DNA from: an uncultured Eggerthellaceae bacterium
GTDB taxonomy: Bacteria; Actinomycetota; Coriobacteriia; Coriobacteriales; Eggerthellaceae
DNA length: 64,000 nucleotides
Reading direction: 5' to 3'
Assembly (NCBI GenBank): GCA_910588945.1
Contig: CAJUSF010000016.1
Coordinates: 27,240-91,239 of the forward strand
Part shown: positions 34,979 to 43,441 of the stretch, piece by piece
How the letters are laid out: every line of letters starts with the position of its first letter
Position numbering within the stretch: the stretch's first letter is position 1
Made by a program: the position numbers and the translations under genes
Notes under the pieces: model-generated
Databases searched by the model: none
What the model was told of the DNA's origin: nothing
Seen by the model: only the letters and a program-made list of their open reading frames with translations

Positions 34979-35752
34979 TTATCGTCTTACGGACACCATT
35001 TGGATGGCACTGCCAAACGACAACCCGCCGCCGGATTTCACGGAATGCTTCACGCGCTCCGGATCAATAACGATGCTTCCTGCTGCCATATTTGCACCCG
35101 CGTCGAAAAGCGCCTGCGACATAACAACAGATGGACCGACCATCGTCACAAACGCATCACCTGCAAGCTCGAGCAGGCGAGGTGCCGTTTTGTTCTCGAG
35201 CGTCACACCGGTGATGAAGGCATAATCTGCATCGAGAAGGACGTATTCGCACGCGGGATCCGGCGTATCAAGATCGCTTCTGCAATTCCTCTCAAGCACT
35301 GTGAGGTTCGCATATTCGGCAATCCTGTCAACGTGCGGAAAATGCCCGACGACAACAACGTTCGCGTTGCCCTTCGCTTCGATCTCTGGGCGCATGATCT
35401 CAAATGCATCGATCTTGTGGATGGAGCCATCCGGGAACTCAACCGGCTCATCGTATGTGACACCCATCGCATCGACAAGCTTCTTTTGCCCGTACCATGC
35501 ATTCAGGGCGGCTACCCCTAAGGTTGCTTCCTCGAATCTCCACGACTTTGACAGCGCAGCCATCTCTTTCAAAGCAAGCCCGCGAAAGTTGCGCTCATCG
35601 GTGGGTTTCGTGGCTCCTCCTCGACAGGTGTAGGAAACGCCCACCCCGCTTTCGGCCTCCACATAGCTCCAACAAAGGCCTAAGCAATAGTCAGTTACAA
35701 GCACATCATCCGGAACACCGGCTATCAATTCGTCATATAGCTTCCAAGGCAT
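34979..35752 (-). CDS. DUF364/DUF4213-type Rossmann-like protein
   Basis: A 257-residue cytoplasmic protein. WKLYDELIAGVPDDVLVTDYCLGLCWSYVEAE is the DUF4213 N-terminal domain; VVVVGHFPHVDRIAEYANLTVLERN and PACEYVLLDADYAFITGVTLENKTAPRLLELAG form the DUF364 Rossmann-like part. The family is linked to metal or molybdenum loci and proposed to handle chelated metals, with no proven reaction. It is divergent from the P-loop NTPase and shares the AT-rich palindrome at 35790. Confidence 0.85.
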   Translation of the reverse strand: MPWKLYDELIAGVPDDVLVTDYCLGLCWSYVEAESGVGVSYTCRGGATKPTDERNFRGLALKEMAALSKSWRFEEATLGVAALNAWYGQKKLVDAMGVTYDEPVEFPDGSIHKIDAFEIMRPEIEAKGNANVVVVGHFPHVDRIAEYANLTVLERNCRSDLDTPDPACEYVLLDADYAFITGVTLENKTAPRLLELAGDAFVTMVGPSVVMSQALFDAGANMAAGSIVIDPERVKHSVKSGGGLSFGSAIQMVSVRR

Positions 35753-35789
35753 GTGCGACCTCTTTTCGATAGCGTCTTGTATGCTTTGT

Positions 35790-35811
35790 ATTATATTTGA
35801 TTAAGTATAAT
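35790..35811. promoter_or_regulatory. AT-rich palindrome 1 of the molybdenum/metal locus
   Basis: attatatt-N6-agtataat between the divergent DUF364 and NTPase genes. The same arms with an N8 spacer lie before the ABC permease at 36467, suggesting a common metal- or molybdate-responsive repressor. Confidence 0.65.
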
Positions 35812-35873
35812 ATTCAACCAAGGATATAAGCAGACAATCTGAAAATATCAGCAACCTAGCGGAAAGAGGAGCG

Positions 35874-36455
35874 ATGCTCTACACACTCACCGGACAAGTG
35901 CAGATCGGCAAGAGTCGATGGCTGGAGAGATTGGTTCGTGACCTCCAAGAAAAAGGTACTGAATGTTATGGAGTGATCTCCGCTGGTATTTGGGTGCGCT
36001 CCACAAGCGGCAAAGCCAACGGCTTAGGATTTGAGAAGCTGGGGATCGAGAGCATTCTTCTTCCAAGTTGGCAGCGGTTCGAGTTTGCTCAACGACAAGA
36101 TCTGGCGAAGGCAGGCGGAAGTTACAACGAGAACAGTCAAGCGGGCAAGATCGGTTTAGGATGGCATATTTCTGATGATGCCATTGCGCGCGTGAACGAG
36201 CATTTCGCGTGGATCTCTAAGGCACGCGCCGCTCGGGAGCTTGAAGGGCTTTTGGTTGTGGATGAGCTTGGTCGTTTGGAGCTCGAGCGAGGGGGAGGCC
36301 TGATAGAGGCAATGAAACTGCTTGAGCAGGGAAGTGATCCCTGTTTTGAAAACGCTATCGTAGTGGCTCGCGATATTTTCGCGCATGAGGTTGCGCAACG
36401 ATACGGTGATGCGTGGGGTGGGGCGCAGATGATGTCGCCGACACACGGCAAATAA
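35874..36455 (+). CDS. P-loop nucleoside-triphosphatase (THEP1/NTPase_1-like)
   Basis: 193 residues. Walker A is GQVQIGKSRW at the very N-terminus; Walker B is LLVVDELGRLELE. FEKLGIESILLPSWQRFEFAQ and GWHISDDAIARVNEHF complete the NTPase_1-like layout. Such proteins occur beside molybdate and DUF364 genes in Eggerthella-type genomes; their exact role is unknown. The ATG follows aaagaggagcg. The next gene, the ABC permease, starts 73 bp downstream behind its own palindrome. Confidence 0.78.
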   Translation: MLYTLTGQVQIGKSRWLERLVRDLQEKGTECYGVISAGIWVRSTSGKANGLGFEKLGIESILLPSWQRFEFAQRQDLAKAGGSYNENSQAGKIGLGWHISDDAIARVNEHFAWISKARAARELEGLLVVDELGRLELERGGGLIEAMKLLEQGSDPCFENAIVVARDIFAHEVAQRYGDAWGGAQMMSPTHGK

Positions 36456-36466
36456 TTTTTTTCTTC

Positions 36467-36490
36467 ATTATATTCGCAAACGAGTATAAT
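36467..36490. promoter_or_regulatory. AT-rich palindrome 2 of the molybdenum/metal locus
   Basis: attatatt-N8-agtataat, 39 bp before the permease start. The arms are identical to those at 35790. A second short repeat, tatcct-N6-aggata, follows immediately and overlaps the ribosome-site region. Confidence 0.65.
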
Positions 36491-36528
36491 ACGCACTAAG
36501 AAATAATATCCTCAGATAAGGATAATGA

Positions 36529-37596
36529 TTGAAAAAGCCAAGTGTAAGCAAAGTTGTTGAGGAGATCGACCTGTGCGAAAAGCGTTCGCAGCTTAGCAGA
36601 CGTGCGGACTTCGTGATTTTCTCGCTGGCGGTTTTCGTGGTGGTGCTTGCTGCCATATCGTTGATGCTCGGGCGTTATCCAATAGACCCCGGACAAGCTG
36701 TTGCGATGCTTGCGAACTGCGTTTTCCCCATAGAGCCCACATGGACAGAGCAGCAATCAACACTCTTCTTCAACGTAAGACTTCCTCGAATTCTGCTCGC
36801 ACTTATGGTCGGTTGCTGCCTGTCCGTGGCGGGTGCGGCATATCAGGGTACGTTCCAAAACCCGCTTGTCTCTCCCGATATACTAGGTGCCAGCCAAGGT
36901 GCCGCTTTCGGTGCGGCGGTCGCGATACTTTGCGGCTTCACGGCGGCTATGGTTTCGATCTCCGCTTTCTTCTTCGCGCTGTTCACGGTCTTTCTCGTGC
37001 TGCTGATAAGTGCGCGAGCCAAGGGAAACCACATGATGGTGGTCGTGCTTGCAGGCGTTATGGTGAGCTCGCTTTTTCAGGCGGGGGTTTCTTACGCGAA
37101 GCTCATAGCCGACCCAACCGATGAACTTGCGGATATCACCTACTGGCTCATGGGCTCTCTGACAGGCGCGAAGATGTCACAAGTAGCAACGGTATTTCCG
37201 ATCCTGTTTGTAGGGTGTGCGGTACTTTTCGCGCTTCGCTGGCGGATAAACATTCTTACGATGGGCGACGACGAGGCATCTACCATGGGTGTCAATGCGC
37301 GTCTTATCCGCATCGTTGTGATCATCGCGGCCACCTTCATCACGGCGGCATGCGTTTCCGTTACAGGTATGATCGGCTGGGTAGGACTTGTTGTACCTCA
37401 TCTGTGCCGAATGCTTGTGGGTGCCGATTACAAAAAGCTCATACCAGCATCGATGTTCATGGGGGCCGGCTTTCTGCTGCTAGTGGATGACATTGCACGC
37501 TTGGCGACCACAGCTGAGATCCCTATCGGAATTCTTACCGCTTTTGTGGGTGCGCCGTTTTTCCTCTATCTCATCACAAGGAGGAAGCGCCTGTGA
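36529..37596 (+). CDS. FecCD-family ABC transporter permease (metal/molybdate type)
   Basis: 355 residues with about nine or ten membrane segments. VRLPRILLALMVGCCLSVAGAAYQGTFQNPLVSPDILGASQGAAFGAAVAI is the FecCD signature; CVSVTGMIGWVGLVVPHLCRMLVGADYKKLIPASMFMGAGFLLLVDDIAR contains the ATPase-coupling loop. The TTG start follows aaggata. In the context of moeA it is plausibly a MolB-like molybdate/tungstate importer, although iron-chelate or cobalamin import is not excluded. Confidence 0.9.
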   Translation: MKKPSVSKVVEEIDLCEKRSQLSRRADFVIFSLAVFVVVLAAISLMLGRYPIDPGQAVAMLANCVFPIEPTWTEQQSTLFFNVRLPRILLALMVGCCLSVAGAAYQGTFQNPLVSPDILGASQGAAFGAAVAILCGFTAAMVSISAFFFALFTVFLVLLISARAKGNHMMVVVLAGVMVSSLFQAGVSYAKLIADPTDELADITYWLMGSLTGAKMSQVATVFPILFVGCAVLFALRWRINILTMGDDEASTMGVNARLIRIVVIIAATFITAACVSVTGMIGWVGLVVPHLCRMLVGADYKKLIPASMFMGAGFLLLVDDIARLATTAEIPIGILTAFVGAPFFLYLITRRKRL

Positions 37597-38390
37597 GTAT
37601 ATCGGTGAAAAATCTGAGCTTTTCATATGGCGATCATCTTGTTTTGAATGACGTCTCTTTCGATATTCCCGACGGGTCGCTAGTTAATATCCTAGGTCCG
37701 AACGGGGTGGGCAAATCCACGCTTTTCAGATGCATACTCGGGTTGAATAGCAACTATAGCGGCGATATCAAGGTCAATGGCAAGGAGATGAAGCGTCTGT
37801 CAGTCAAGGAGCGCGCCAAGGAGATCTCATATATTCCGCAGTCGCATTCGCCAGTCTATGATTACGAGGTGCTCGACGTTGTGCTTATGGCCACCGGCTC
37901 GGATCTCAAGATGCTCTCCAATCCCGGATGCAATCAGCGAAAGCGCGCATATGCGGCGCTTGAGCGCATCGGCATCGAGCAGTTTGCCCATAGGCTCTAT
38001 ACGCAGCTTTCCGGCGGCGAACAGCAGCTTGTTCTTGTCGCCCGCGCTCTGGCGCAAAACGCGAACACGATCGTGATGGACGAGCCTACGAGTGCTCTTG
38101 ATTACGGCAATACCGTGCGCGTGCTTTCCTGTGTGCGTCAGCTGGCTCGTGAAGGGCTCTCGATCATCCAATCCACCCACAACCCCGATCATGCCTTTCT
38201 TTATTCGGACAAGACGCTTGTTCTGAAGGATGGCAAGGTCGATGCATATGGATCTCCCTACGATGTGATCACTTCCGAGCTTATCAGCGGATTGTACAGC
38301 GTAGATGTAGAGGTCAACTCCTTATACGGCGATAAGGTGCGCGTGTGCGTGCCTGTGCATGAGATTGAACACGATCGAAAAGAAAACTGA
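37593..38390 (+). CDS. FecE-family ABC transporter ATPase
   Basis: A 265-residue ATPase of the same importer. Walker A GPNGVGKSTLF, Q-loop YIPQSHSP, signature LSGGEQQLVLVARAL and Walker B TIVMDEPTSALD are all intact. The GTG start overlaps the permease stop by 4 bp, so translation is coupled. Confidence 0.93.
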   Translation: MSISVKNLSFSYGDHLVLNDVSFDIPDGSLVNILGPNGVGKSTLFRCILGLNSNYSGDIKVNGKEMKRLSVKERAKEISYIPQSHSPVYDYEVLDVVLMATGSDLKMLSNPGCNQRKRAYAALERIGIEQFAHRLYTQLSGGEQQLVLVARALAQNANTIVMDEPTSALDYGNTVRVLSCVRQLAREGLSIIQSTHNPDHAFLYSDKTLVLKDGKVDAYGSPYDVITSELISGLYSVDVEVNSLYGDKVRVCVPVHEIEHDRKEN

Positions 38391-38403
38391 AAGGATGGGG
38401 TCG

Positions 38404-39525
38404 ATGCGGATTTCAAAACAGTCAATTCTTAGAGGGGCGGCATCTTTGTTGTGCGCCGGTGCGCTCTGTATGGGAGTCACAGCTTTCGCGGGTTGTTCCT
38501 CGGGCGATCAGGCGGTTTCGAGCCAGTCGAGCCAAGCTGCGCAGAGCCAGACACGTATGTTCACCGATTCGCTCGGACGTGAAGTTGAGTTGCCAGCGAA
38601 TATCGAGAGGATCTGCCCGTCGGGTCATACCGCCCAGCAGGTGCTCCTTACGATGGCGCCTGACAAGATGGTGGGACTTTCGCAGACTCTGAGCGATGAC
38701 CAGCTTGCGATCTTCGGTGATAGGTTCAAAGACTACCCTGTTTTTGGTGCTGTTCTTGGCGCAAAGGATGACCTCAATCGTGAAGCTGTGGCCGCGGCTG
38801 ATCCGCAGGTGATCATCGATACCGGCGAGGTGAAGAACGACGCAGAGGAGAGCCTTGATGCTTTGCAGGATCAGCTGGGAATTCCCGTTGTTTTTGTTGA
38901 GGCTTACCTTGATGACTATGGTGCGGCGTACAAGACACTGGGTGAGCTTCTAGGGATGGAAGATCGCGGAAACGAGCTTTCGGCATATTGCGATTCGATC
39001 TACGAGGATGTGGAGAGCACGATGGCTGCGATCCCTGAGTCTGAGCGCGTGAATATGGCTTATCTTTTGGGTGAGAACGGGCTGAATGCGATCGCGAAGA
39101 CCTCTGTTCAGGGGCAGGTGATCGACATGGTGGCCAACAACGTTGTTGTTGTGGATGATGCATCAGGCAAAGGAACTGGCAACGAGATCAGCCTTGAGCA
39201 GATCGCCGTATGGGATCCGGAGCTCATCATTTTCCAAAAGGGCAGCATTTACGGAACAGTTGGCGACGATCCGGCTTGGCAGGGAATAGCCGCCATTGCG
39301 AACGACAACTATTATGAGGTTTCGAACAACCCGTGGTGCTGGATGAACAATCCTCCGACCGTCAACCAGCTTATGGGTATGCAGTGGCTTCCGCGTCTTT
39401 TGTATCCGGATGCCTTTGACGACAGTATTCAGGACGTGACCAAGGAATACTACAAGACGATGTATGGCCGCGACTTAACGGATGCCGAGCTTAGCGAGCT
39501 TCTTGAAGGTGCGCTGCCGAAATAG
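38404..39525 (+). CDS. FecB/MolA-type ABC substrate-binding lipoprotein
   Basis: 373 residues. The signal peptide ends in a lipobox (TAFAGCSS). The mature part has TRMFTDSLGREVELPANIERICPSG, VAAADPQVIIDTGEVKNDAEESLDALQDQLGIPVVFVEAYLDDYGAAYKTLGELLG, typical of the iron-chelate/B12/molybdate class III binding proteins. ATG 38404 is chosen because aaaggatgggg precedes it. The downstream moeA and the shared palindromes favour molybdate or tungstate as cargo. Confidence 0.9.
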   Translation: MRISKQSILRGAASLLCAGALCMGVTAFAGCSSGDQAVSSQSSQAAQSQTRMFTDSLGREVELPANIERICPSGHTAQQVLLTMAPDKMVGLSQTLSDDQLAIFGDRFKDYPVFGAVLGAKDDLNREAVAAADPQVIIDTGEVKNDAEESLDALQDQLGIPVVFVEAYLDDYGAAYKTLGELLGMEDRGNELSAYCDSIYEDVESTMAAIPESERVNMAYLLGENGLNAIAKTSVQGQVIDMVANNVVVVDDASGKGTGNEISLEQIAVWDPELIIFQKGSIYGTVGDDPAWQGIAAIANDNYYEVSNNPWCWMNNPPTVNQLMGMQWLPRLLYPDAFDDSIQDVTKEYYKTMYGRDLTDAELSELLEGALPK

Positions 39526-39541
39526 GCAGAGACTTCGATCA

Positions 39542-39580
39542 AGGGCCGGTCGCTTTACTTTGTCGCGACTGGCTCTTCTT
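39542..39580 (+). terminator. probable terminator after the ABC operon
   Basis: A long stem agggccggtcgc / gcgactggctct (with G-U pairs) and tcttcttat after it, between the binding-protein gene and the moeA-like gene. The T-tract is broken by C residues. Confidence 0.55.
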
Positions 39581-39688
39581 ATAATGAAGGTGGGCATTGC
39601 AAAACTGCATTTAGAGTTGTTTGGGTTGTTCTAGATAATTCCGAATCATTTTGAACGCGAATTTGCCGAGATTAGGAAAGGGCAAAAG

Positions 39689-41020
39689 ATGAGGGACCAC
39701 TCGAATCATATAGAACTGTCTAGGCTTGACGCTGTGGAGGCCTTGTTGAAATCGTTGCCCGTGAATTTTGGTAGCGAGATGCACTATGAGCAGGTTGCAG
39801 TTGACAACGCTTTCGGGCGAGTGTTGGCAAGGGATGTGATAGCCAAGACGGATGCGCCCAACGTGCTTACGTGCTCGATGGATTCGATCGCGGTTCACTG
39901 GAGTGATTTTGCGGATTTAGGTGAGGGGAAGCTGCCTGATGCCGCAGGTTGGGTGCGTGGCGTGGATTGGCAGTTCGCCAATACCGGTGTGGCTATGCCA
40001 GATGGATTCGACACAGCTGTGGTTATCGAGCATGTAGAGATATCTGATGATGAGCAGCATGTCACGATTGATGCTGCCCCTTCCAAGCAGTTCGCGGGAA
40101 CTAAGCCGGTCGGTGCGCAGATGAAAGCGGGCGATATCGTGGTCGAAGCGGGATGCATCATAACAGCGGATGTTGCTGCGCGCATTGCCGCTTGCGGACA
40201 TTCGACGGTGCAAGTCGTGCGCAAGCCGCGGGTGGCGTTTATTCCTACAGGTGACGAGCTGGTCGTTCCGAACCTTCCCTACTCGACGATCGCGCCTGAG
40301 AGGTTTGCCGGATATGGCAAGGTTTACGAATCAAATAGTGTCGTGGTGCGCGGAAAGGTTGAGGCGTGGGGTGGTCAGTTCGTGCCGTTTGACATCGTGC
40401 CCGATGAGCGTGAGGCGATACGTGTGGCGGTTGAGCGCGCGTGTGCGATGGCGGATATCGTCGTGCTGAATGCGGGTTCGTCGAAGGGTTCAGACGATTG
40501 GTCGGTCGAGGTGTTGGAGGAGATGGGTGAGATCATCTGCCACCAGACGAATCACGGCCCCGGGCATCATAGCTCGTATGCGATCGTTGACGGAGTTCCG
40601 ATAGTGGGGATATCAGGCCCAAGTGGTGGTGCATCGTTCACGCTGAACTTCTATCTTCTTCCTGTGATGAAGCGATTTTTGGGGATCGATCCTGCGCCTC
40701 AGATGATACCGGCGAAGCTTGTCGGGGAGATTCCAAAAGGGCGCATGGAGAAATTTGTGAACATCCCGGCTAATGCGCTTGCCGGAGAGCAGCGTCCTGC
40801 TGAGGCTACGAATCCGGGAGAGATGTTCTACTCGATCAAGTTCTTGACGCTTGCGGTGAGCGATGAGGGCGTGCTTGAGGCGACTCCTGTGCCGGGGCAT
40901 CCCGGTTCTGCCGAGACGCAGCATGCCAATGCGTACTTCATGATGCCCGCAGGAGCTGGCGTGGAGCCGCCTTCTGTAGGGGATATCATTCAAGTGGAGT
41001 TGCGTGATCAGCGTCGATGA
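39689..41020 (+). CDS. moeA: MoeA-like molybdopterin molybdenumtransferase
   Basis: 443 residues; inserts molybdenum into adenylylated molybdopterin. RLDAVEALLKSLP and DNAFGRVLARDVIAKTDAPNV are the MoeA N-terminal features; RVAFIPTGDELV is the MogA-like domain. Variants stand out: a 15-residue longer loop after GDELV before YESNS, NAGSSKGSDDWS in place of SGGVSVG, and GISGPSGGASFTLNFYLLP where most MoeA have GLPGNPVS. It may be a molybdoenzyme-specific paralogue. ATG 39689 follows gaaagggc. It stands between the molybdate-type importer and the third molybdoenzyme locus. Confidence 0.85.
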   Translation: MRDHSNHIELSRLDAVEALLKSLPVNFGSEMHYEQVAVDNAFGRVLARDVIAKTDAPNVLTCSMDSIAVHWSDFADLGEGKLPDAAGWVRGVDWQFANTGVAMPDGFDTAVVIEHVEISDDEQHVTIDAAPSKQFAGTKPVGAQMKAGDIVVEAGCIITADVAARIAACGHSTVQVVRKPRVAFIPTGDELVVPNLPYSTIAPERFAGYGKVYESNSVVVRGKVEAWGGQFVPFDIVPDEREAIRVAVERACAMADIVVLNAGSSKGSDDWSVEVLEEMGEIICHQTNHGPGHHSSYAIVDGVPIVGISGPSGGASFTLNFYLLPVMKRFLGIDPAPQMIPAKLVGEIPKGRMEKFVNIPANALAGEQRPAEATNPGEMFYSIKFLTLAVSDEGVLEATPVPGHPGSAETQHANAYFMMPAGAGVEPPSVGDIIQVELRDQRR

Positions 41021-41060
41021 TGAGGGGTCAGGCTTAATGTCATTTCATGTTCGTCAATAG

Positions 41061-41266
41061 AAATGATTGCCGAGATACTTAGTCGCTCAAACAGTCCTCG
41101 TCGATTAGCGATCTAGTTGCATCTTTCCGCTTTGGCTTCGCGCAGGCGAAACGCATGATGTTATGAACTTATCATGCGTTTCTGGCGCTGCAGAATCAGC
41201 GGAGTAGATGCAGCTAGATCGCATACAACAAACAGACTCTCTTTGTAAGCACCTCGGCAATCATTT
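41061..41266. repeat. inverted-repeat element, family C copy 2, with a nested element
   Basis: Termini aaatgattgccgag and ctcggcaatcattt and the flanking cttagtcgctcaaacagtcc match the 89-bp copy at 4379. Here the centre is replaced by an inner palindrome with arms gcgatctagttgcatct (41108) and agatgcagctagatcgc (41206), itself enclosing aaacgcatga / tcatgcgttt. It is a repeat within a repeat. Confidence 0.8.
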
Positions 41267-41282
41267 TCATGAAACAGAAGAA

Positions 41283-41558
41283 ATCAAAACCCTTACATCC
41301 CTTTTCGCATTTGACGTTTACCCTCGATTAGCTCATATCTGCCTACAGGGTTTCACTCTAGGCTTTCGGAGGGCGAAGATCGTGGTGTGTTTTATACCAC
41401 GATCTTTCTTGTCCTCTCGAATCGGGTTTCAACCCCATAGGCAGATATGAGCTAATCAGCGGTCAACTCCTTCATGCATTTATATATATGCTTCCTTACG
41501 GAAGCTATTAATAGTTAGTGTTCAGAGCAAATCGAAAAGGGATGCTACAGGCTTTGAT
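41283..41558. repeat. inverted-repeat element, family A copy 2, interrupted
   Basis: It matches the intact copy at 53077-53230, except that the small central hairpin is replaced by the family B element at 41326-41457. The left end atcaaaacccttacatccc is intact; the right end reads gatgctacaggctttgat and has drifted. Confidence 0.82.
41326..41457. repeat. long hairpin element, family B copy 2, nested in family A
   Basis: 19-bp terminal inverted repeats (gattagctcatatctgcct and complement) surround the same core found at 4607-4718, including cgaagatcgtggtg, the accacgatcttt stem and cttgtcctctcgaatcgggt. Its position inside family A shows that it, or its hairpin, was inserted or exchanged there. 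Confidence 0.82.
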
Positions 41559-41972
41559 AACAAAGGGCGGGATAGTTTTAGGCGGTCAACGTTCGAGCTT
41601 GTGCTTGTGATAATGGAGGTTTGCTCTTCGGTATGTTTATGAGGTCAATGTCGCTTTGATCTCGCACCGACCCCGCTTCGTTCACTTTATAGAGCTGATT
41701 TTAGCTGTGTTAATTTCTCGGTTCGTTTTATTAAGACACAACTCTTCTATACTACTCCCTTTTTTCTTTTATAAATAGCAACGAAAAGTTAAGGATTCCC
41801 CTGAAAAACGGCTGTTAGACATTGCCTGCATACCGCTCGTATTATGGAAATGCGTCGATAGGCTTAGCGTCGAATATCCCCCAGATATTCCGGCATATGC
41901 CTGCAAGCTTGCCCGGGTTGCAATATCGAGCTTGCCAATGCTTCTGTCTTTCCATTAGAGGAGTTGGTGTCA
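41559..41972. other. upstream region of MFS gene
   Basis: 414 bp without a protein-like ORF on the plus strand. An AT-rich run around 41740-41790 could hold the promoter. The minus-strand ORF that covers the start of the MFS gene is only its shadow. Confidence 0.4.
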
Positions 41973-43229
41973 ATGCAATACAGTAAAGGAAGAAAGCTTG
42001 CAGCTACGATAGGGGTAACGCTTATCCTGGCCTCGGCGGCCGGAGGCACCTCGGTATTCAACGCGGTGGTGCCTTTTTTGCTTGAGGGCATGCAAGTTGA
42101 TCTTACGACCTTCATGATTGGTCCAACCGTGGCCACGATTCTTTCATTCGCTATGAGCGCCATCGGTATTAAGATCATCGATATGATCACGCCGAAATGG
42201 TGCATGTTAATCGGTACGCTTTGCAGTGCTGGAACGATGTACATGATCGGCATGGCGACTTCGTTCCCCTTGTGGATCATTGCTAATGTATTAAACGGTA
42301 TCGTGCTCGCCTTTGCTACCTATGCAGCAGCAGGTGGCGTACTGGCGGTGTTTTATGGCGAAGATACGCAGAAGGCGTTCGGTGTTGTTGGCGGCCTAGC
42401 AGCCTTGCTCATCGCAGGTTGGTTGGCGCTTACCTCAACTCTGCTCGCTCAAATGCCTTATCCGCAGCTGTTTACCATCTATGCGATTGCGATTCTCGTG
42501 ATCGGCGCGATTTGTAACCTCGTGCTCATCGGCAAAACACCGCGTCATATCGTGAAATCCGAAGCAGACGAGGCTCCGGCAGCTTCTGGCCTCAATTCTG
42601 GTTTCACTTTCGCTGAAACCTTGAAGAAAGGCGCATCGATCTACTGCTTCCTCATCGCAATGTTTTTGATAGCCTGGTGCGCTTCGGGTATCACTTCATA
42701 TTCAAGCGTGTATTTCACCTCATTCGGTATGGCTGCTACGACAGCAGCACTCATGCTTAGCATTTATACGTTCACCTCGGCCATTCTCAAGTTGGGATCA
42801 GGTTTTATCATTAAGAAACTCGGCGTACAGAAGACGAGCTATCTCATTTATCTCGGTTTTGCCATCGGTATCGTATGCATGTTGATATGGAGTCAAACCC
42901 AGATCTTCCCGTTGGCAATCGCGGGCATCGTGCTTTGTGCCTTTATCTCGTACTCCACGATGATCCCCGGCCTGTTCATTCCCGACCTGTTTGGCATGAA
43001 GGACTATACGGGCATAAACTCGGCGGGTCTGGCGGGGTATTACTTGGGAGCAGTGGTGGTGCTTTTCGGTCTGTCGCTCGTCATTAAGGCGCTCGGATAC
43101 TTCAACTCGTTCGTGGTCTTGGGTGTGGCAGCTGTCGTTGCTCTGCTTTTCATGCTCGTTGCAGTGAAAACAAGCCCGATCAGGGCACTCAAAACAGCAT
43201 CAGACAAGGAACCAGAGCCTGCAGAATAG
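41973..43229 (+). CDS. MFS transporter (OxlT/nitrate-type), molybdoenzyme locus 3, first carrier
   Basis: 418 residues with 12 membrane segments. It begins MQYSKGRKLAATIGVTLILASAAGGTSVFN. ATG 41973 follows agaggag. A basic loop HIVKSEADEAPAASGLNSGFTFAETLKKG divides the halves. It precedes the third molybdoenzyme by 210 bp and probably handles its substrate or product; a second carrier follows the ferredoxin. Confidence 0.85.
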   Translation: MQYSKGRKLAATIGVTLILASAAGGTSVFNAVVPFLLEGMQVDLTTFMIGPTVATILSFAMSAIGIKIIDMITPKWCMLIGTLCSAGTMYMIGMATSFPLWIIANVLNGIVLAFATYAAAGGVLAVFYGEDTQKAFGVVGGLAALLIAGWLALTSTLLAQMPYPQLFTIYAIAILVIGAICNLVLIGKTPRHIVKSEADEAPAASGLNSGFTFAETLKKGASIYCFLIAMFLIAWCASGITSYSSVYFTSFGMAATTAALMLSIYTFTSAILKLGSGFIIKKLGVQKTSYLIYLGFAIGIVCMLIWSQTQIFPLAIAGIVLCAFISYSTMIPGLFIPDLFGMKDYTGINSAGLAGYYLGAVVVLFGLSLVIKALGYFNSFVVLGVAAVVALLFMLVAVKTSPIRALKTASDKEPEPAE

Positions 43230-43441
43230 CCTGTGTACGACCGATGACGAATCGGTCTCACAAACAGGATGCTACCTCAAGAACGCTTCAGATAATTACG
43301 AGATGCATTATAGGATGCATTGCCTCAACACACCTCGATGCAGCTTCACCACATGCATAAAAGGAGGTGATTTCAACCACAAATGTGAACTGTCGATAAG
43401 TGTTGCGAAATTCGTATTCCCAATTTTTGAGAGGAGAAAGA

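Noticed and set aside
41864..42280. 138-residue minus-strand ORF over the start of the MFS gene
   Set aside because: It is the complement of a clear 12-segment transporter and its composition mirrors that frame.
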